Shown: one piece after another, positions 61,024 to 64,000 of the stretch
Layout: each line of letters begins with the position of its first letter
How positions within the stretch are numbered: position 1 is the stretch's first letter
Assembly: GCA_038237225.1 (NCBI GenBank)
Contig: JBBRYX010000010.1
Location: 1 to 64,000, forward strand
Direction of reading: 5' to 3'
Length of the DNA: 64,000 bases
Source: DASVUC01 sp038237225
GTDB lineage: Bacteria; Planctomycetota; Phycisphaerae; Tepidisphaerales; Tepidisphaeraceae
Notes under the pieces: model-generated
What the model was told of the DNA's origin: nothing
The model's input: only the letters and a program-made list of their open reading frames with translations
Database searches by the model: none
Program-made: the position numbers and the translations under genes

Positions 61024-61962
61024 ATGGATCAATCGATACTTTCGGTCAAAGAGATCCTCAGCCAGCTTGAACCGATCATTGCCCGCACGGCCCGCGGCTC
61101 GACGCGCGAGGACGGCTTCTTTCTCTCCTGCGTCCGCGCCGCGTTTGCAAAGAGCTTCGAGCTCAACACCTTCATCCACAATCACCAGCCGGGCATCCAC
61201 GATTTCGCGATTACCGCGAGCCTTCGGGGCGTGTGCGAAGACATCATCGCTCTGCGGTTTATCGCGACATTCAGCGCGGCGCATCGCGAGGAAGCGGTCG
61301 CGGTGCTGATGCTGAAGAGCGTGATGGAGCTCATGCAGGAGCAGACGAAGTTCTTTGAGAAATACCGCCCGAGCCAGCCGATCCTTGAGGCCAATAACGT
61401 CGCCAATGAGATTCTTAATCTTCGCCTGCGTCTTCGGCAGATGCGCAAGAGCTACCGCTGGAAAAAGCATCGCGAGTGGCCCAGCGTCCAGGAAATGGCG
61501 GACTTCACGGGTCTGCGGCCGCTGTACGATTTTCTGTACGCGGCCACGAGCTGTTTCGTTCATTTCTCGCCGAGCAATCTGATTCGCATGGGTAAGGTGG
61601 AGGACGATCAACTGAGGTTTTCGACTTCCAACTTTGCAGAGTACTATCACGCGTTCAACTGCCAGTACGGGTTGTTTCTGTTCATTACTTTCTGCACGAA
61701 GTTTTCGGCGATGCTGAAGATTCGCGAGGAAATCCGCCCGCACATCGAGCAACTGATTCGGCTGACCGATGAAGAGCTTCGTTGGCCGGAGTTGATCACG
61801 ATCGAAGAGCTGAATCTCCCGAGTGTCTCGAAGATGTTGCGGGTCATGGCGCACAGTGCGCGGAACGCGGTGGATGCGCCTGCCGTGTGGGAGTGGGAGG
61901 ATGCCGACGTGAAACCGCTGGAACCGCCGCCTGCCGAGCCTGATCTGCCGGGGGAAGATTGA
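61024..61962 (+). CDS. DUF5677-like helical protein
   Basis: 312 aa from the ATG at 61024 (MDQSILSV). It is almost wholly helical, with segments such as FAITASLRGVCEDIIALRFI and LYAATSCFVHFSPSN that match the DUF5677 pattern (an RxxxE/D helix and a conserved H-x-x-P/S helix). The molecular role is unknown. The C-terminus is Pro/Glu-rich. It follows the siroheme-decarboxylase-like gene by 65 bp on the same strand, so co-transcription is plausible. Confidence 0.65.
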   Translation: MDQSILSVKEILSQLEPIIARTARGSTREDGFFLSCVRAAFAKSFELNTFIHNHQPGIHDFAITASLRGVCEDIIALRFIATFSAAHREEAVAVLMLKSVMELMQEQTKFFEKYRPSQPILEANNVANEILNLRLRLRQMRKSYRWKKHREWPSVQEMADFTGLRPLYDFLYAATSCFVHFSPSNLIRMGKVEDDQLRFSTSNFAEYYHAFNCQYGLFLFITFCTKFSAMLKIREEIRPHIEQLIRLTDEELRWPELITIEELNLPSVSKMLRVMAHSARNAVDAPAVWEWEDADVKPLEPPPAEPDLPGED

Positions 61963-62026
61963 TATGTTCAAGGAGAGTACAATGATGAAGATGAACCCCA
62001 AGCCGTAGCCCAACCGGCGCCGGTAC

Positions 62027-62206
62027 ATGGAGGCGCTAGGAAAGATGACGCCTGCTCAACGGCTAACGAAGGCGTTTGAGTTGTCAGAGATGGCGAAGCG
62101 CCTCTTCTATCACGGACTGCGAGAACGATTTCCGAGTCTGTCTCCGAAAGAGCTTCATCAACTTTTTCTCAAGCGCCTGGATCAATGTCACAACCGGATT
62201 TATTAA
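62027..62206 (+). pseudogene. Small helical protein gene with an in-frame upstream TAG
   Basis: The ATG at 62027 opens 59 codons (MTPAQRLTKAFELSEMAKRL, then ERFPSLSPKELHQLFLKRLD, ending CHNRIY). This pattern is a widespread small protein usually found beside a nucleotidyltransferase gene. In the same frame an AAGGAG ribosome site and ATG codons at 61983/61986 precede it, but a TAG at 62006-62008 separates them. Either the start moved to 62027 or the gene is inactivated. The partner gene is absent; 62207-62257 may hold its last codons (AGDRDDLSRLEAEADPI). Confidence 0.5.
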
Positions 62207-62257
62207 AGCGGGTGATCGCGATGACTTGTCGCGTCTGGAAGCTGAAGCTGATCCGAT

Positions 62258-62728
62258 ATGATGCCGGCAATGCTTTTGAAAATTGATCACATCAATATCG
62301 TTGTTGCGGATCTTGGGCCGATGGTCGAGTTTTACACAGCGCTGCTGGGTCTGAAGCTGACGAAGCGGGTGACGATTTCCGGTGATTGGGTTGCGGCGAC
62401 GGTGGGGCTGCCCGAGGTTCATGCGGATGTTGTGTATCTGGATTTGCCTGAGGGGCCGCGGCTGGAGTTGATTCGATATAACACGCCGACGCTGGAGCGG
62501 CCGGGGGATCTGGATCGGCCGCACGCGCCGGGGCTTCGGCATTTCGCGTTCACCGTTCAAGACATTGAAGGGATCGTCGCTCGTTTGCGCGAGGGTGGCG
62601 TGAAGTTCTTTAGTGACGTGCAGTCGGTGCCGGACAGTCAGGTCACTTACGCCGGCGGGGTGCGGAAACGGATCGTTTACTTTCAGGATCCTGAGGGGAA
62701 TCTGCTGGAGCTTTGCGAGTATCGCTGA
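62258..62728 (+). CDS. VOC (glyoxalase/bleomycin-resistance) superfamily protein
   Basis: 156 aa; an alternative ATG at 62270 (MLLKIDHIN) may be the true start. The vicinal-oxygen-chelate half-motifs are DHINIVVADLGPMVEFYTAL, then LRHFAFTVQDIEGIVARLRE and FQDPEGNLLELCEY, giving His, His and Glu metal ligands. It may be a lyase, dioxygenase or isomerase; the substrate is unknown. Short promoter space and an overlap with the preceding fragment suggest it may be transcribed from further upstream. Confidence 0.85.
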   Translation: MMPAMLLKIDHINIVVADLGPMVEFYTALLGLKLTKRVTISGDWVAATVGLPEVHADVVYLDLPEGPRLELIRYNTPTLERPGDLDRPHAPGLRHFAFTVQDIEGIVARLREGGVKFFSDVQSVPDSQVTYAGGVRKRIVYFQDPEGNLLELCEYR

Positions 62729-62744
62729 GGACCCGTGATGTGAT

Positions 62745-64000
62745 TCATTTGGGGTGTTGCTTCCGGACCGCGGCGAACGCGTCCTTCGCCGCTTCGATTG
62801 TTTCGTCGATCTGCTCTTCGGTGTGCGCTGCTCCGGGAAAAAACGCTTCGAACTGACTTGGCGGCAAATAAACGCCGGCGCCCAGCATCGCGTGGAAAAA
62901 TGTTTTGTATTTGTCTGTGTTGCAGGCGGTAGCTTCCAGGTAATTGGTGACCGGCGCGCCTTCCTGGGAAACGAAGAAAACCGTCATCATCGACCCGACG
63001 CGATTCAAGGTGACAGGGACACTTGCGTCGTTGGCGGCAGCGATTAGACCTTCCGCCAATCGCGCGCTGGTTTTTTCGAGCGCATCGTAACAGGCGTCTT
63101 CGTGGATGATCTCGAGCGTTGAGATTCCCGCCGCCATCGCGAGCGGGTTACCGGAGAGCGTGCCGGCCTGATACACCGGGCCTTCGGGCGAGACCATTTC
63201 CATGAACCGCGCCGGCCCGGCATAGGCGCCGACCGGCAAACCGCCACCGATCACTTTACCCAGGCATGTCAGGTTCGGCTGAACGTTGTACAACGTCTGC
63301 GCGCCGCCCCAGGCGACTCGGAAGCCGCTCATCACTTCGTCAAAGATCAGCAGGGTGCCGTGTTTTGTGCACAGCTCCTTAAGCCCCGCAAGATAGCCCT
63401 CCCGGGGCACAATGACGCCCATGTTTCCGGGGACTGGCTCGACAAGGAAGGCCGCGATCTTCGAGCCGTGCGACTGGAATAGCGCGCTTGCTGCGTCAAG
63501 ATCGTTGTAGTGCACAAGCAGGGTGTTCGCGACGGTAGATTTGGGAACGCCCGGCGTTGAGGGATCGCTTAAGCATGCAATGGCTTTTGTACCGGGGTCG
63601 GGTGAGCCGCCAGACTGGGCCATCTGCTTTTTCGTCTCGCTCTCAGCCAACGTGAGGACACCGGAGCCGGCTTGGGCGAGAAGTGGGTCGGCATGACCGT
63701 GGTATCCGCCGATGCATTTCACAATGAAGTCGCGTCCAGTTGCGGCACGAGCGAGGCGGATCGCACTCATCGTGGCTTCAGTGCCGGAGTTAACGAAACG
63801 GATCATGTCCATGCCAGGCAAGGCGCCGGTGATCATGGAGGCAAGTTGGATTTCGGCTTCGGTGGGTGCGCCGTAGGAAGTGCCGCGGCCGATTGCTTTG
63901 GAGAGCGCCGCCACGACGCGCTCGTTGGCATGACCGGCGATCAGCGGGCCATAGCTGGCGACGTAGTCGATGTAGTGATTGCCGTCGATGTCGGTGAGAA
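62745..64000 (-). CDS. hemL: Glutamate-1-semialdehyde 2,1-aminomutase (N-terminus beyond window)
   Basis: About 418 codons are visible; the frame is still open at base 64000, so roughly the first 10-20 residues of the usual ~430 are missing. FVNSGTEATMSAIRLARAAT, IFDEVMSGFRVAWGG and LGKVIGGGLPVGAYAG (Lys for PLP) identify HemL, which makes 5-aminolevulinate for heme synthesis. The C-terminus is complete. Its neighbourhood with a siroheme-decarboxylase-like gene supports a tetrapyrrole region. Confidence 0.95.
   Translation of the reverse strand, partial: LTDIDGNHYIDYVASYGPLIAGHANERVVAALSKAIGRGTSYGAPTEAEIQLASMITGALPGMDMIRFVNSGTEATMSAIRLARAATGRDFIVKCIGGYHGHADPLLAQAGSGVLTLAESETKKQMAQSGGSPDPGTKAIACLSDPSTPGVPKSTVANTLLVHYNDLDAASALFQSHGSKIAAFLVEPVPGNMGVIVPREGYLAGLKELCTKHGTLLIFDEVMSGFRVAWGGAQTLYNVQPNLTCLGKVIGGGLPVGAYAGPARFMEMVSPEGPVYQAGTLSGNPLAMAAGISTLEIIHEDACYDALEKTSARLAEGLIAAANDASVPVTLNRVGSMMTVFFVSQEGAPVTNYLEATACNTDKYKTFFHAMLGAGVYLPPSQFEAFFPGAAHTEEQIDETIEAAKDAFAAVRKQHPK

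Noticed and set aside
62076..62261. 61-codon frame overlapping the small helical protein
   Set aside because: It lies in another frame of the more convincing 62027-62206 frame; only its last ~17 codons may be a relic of a neighbouring gene.
1..64000. tRNA, rRNA and CRISPR arrays
   Set aside because: I looked for T-loop GTTCGAxTC words with cloverleaf context and for regularly spaced identical repeats; the few GTTCGA matches lie inside genes and no spaced repeat array is present.

Overview
The window looks like a chromosomal segment of a high-GC planctomycete, most likely class Phycisphaerae. Supporting signs are three PEP-CTERM proteins, two of them with a dockerin-like domain before the sorting tail. 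There is also a subtilase with the planctomycete-type N-terminal LExR-like motif, prepilin-like and zinc-ribbon membrane proteins, TMTC-like membrane/TPR proteins, sparse Shine-Dalgarno sites, and many palindromic intergenic repeats. The taxonomic call is inference from gene content; no rRNA or tRNA gene was seen.

Layout. 0-4 kb: the tail of an IS4-type transposase, small tandem repeats, a small membrane protein, a metallophosphatase, a secreted protein, and an 860-bp gene-free stretch full of hairpins that may be a structured RNA. 4-10 kb: a minus-strand Ppx/GppA gene followed by two thymidylate-kinase-like genes, one with an altered P-loop, then glcE-glcF. 10-14 kb: rpsO and pnp with a palindromic repeat between them, then an M29 aminopeptidase. 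15-18 kb: minus-strand envelope genes (PGRP-like, zinc-ribbon, SppA) separated by AAACGT-type simple repeats and a dead antitoxin gene.

18.5-25.8 kb: the most unusual locus. Four co-directional genes encode a secreted HlyD-like adaptor, a GAF-GAF-TM-HlyD fusion, a PqqD-like/M50 protease/HlyD fusion, and a SecA-like ATPase that stops shortly after its motor domains. I read this as a candidate dedicated processing or export machine.

26-34 kb: housekeeping genes (purE, a second M29 aminopeptidase, 6-phosphogluconate dehydrogenase, zwf, a lone nuoC, nadB). 34-41 kb: a secreted subtilase and nucleotide-sugar/polymer genes (epimerase, WecA-like transferase, UDP-sugar dehydrogenase), then an intact toxin-antitoxin pair with a clear promoter. 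41.6-50 kb: an overlapping 45-aa peptide/prepilin/SCO1 operon and three PEP-CTERM exoproteins. 50-60 kb: dusB, a nucleoside hydrolase and a tightly packed five-gene minus-strand operon (TMTC-like, ABC ATPase, solute-binding protein, GT2 glycosyltransferase, TMTC-like). 60-64 kb: a fused siroheme-decarboxylase-like protein and, three genes on, hemL running off the right edge, suggesting a heme-related neighbourhood.

Recurring themes are dispersed palindromes (a roughly 80-bp family in three copies plus short hairpin families) and decayed toxin-antitoxin genes (RHH, HicB and RelE fragments) beside one intact pair.
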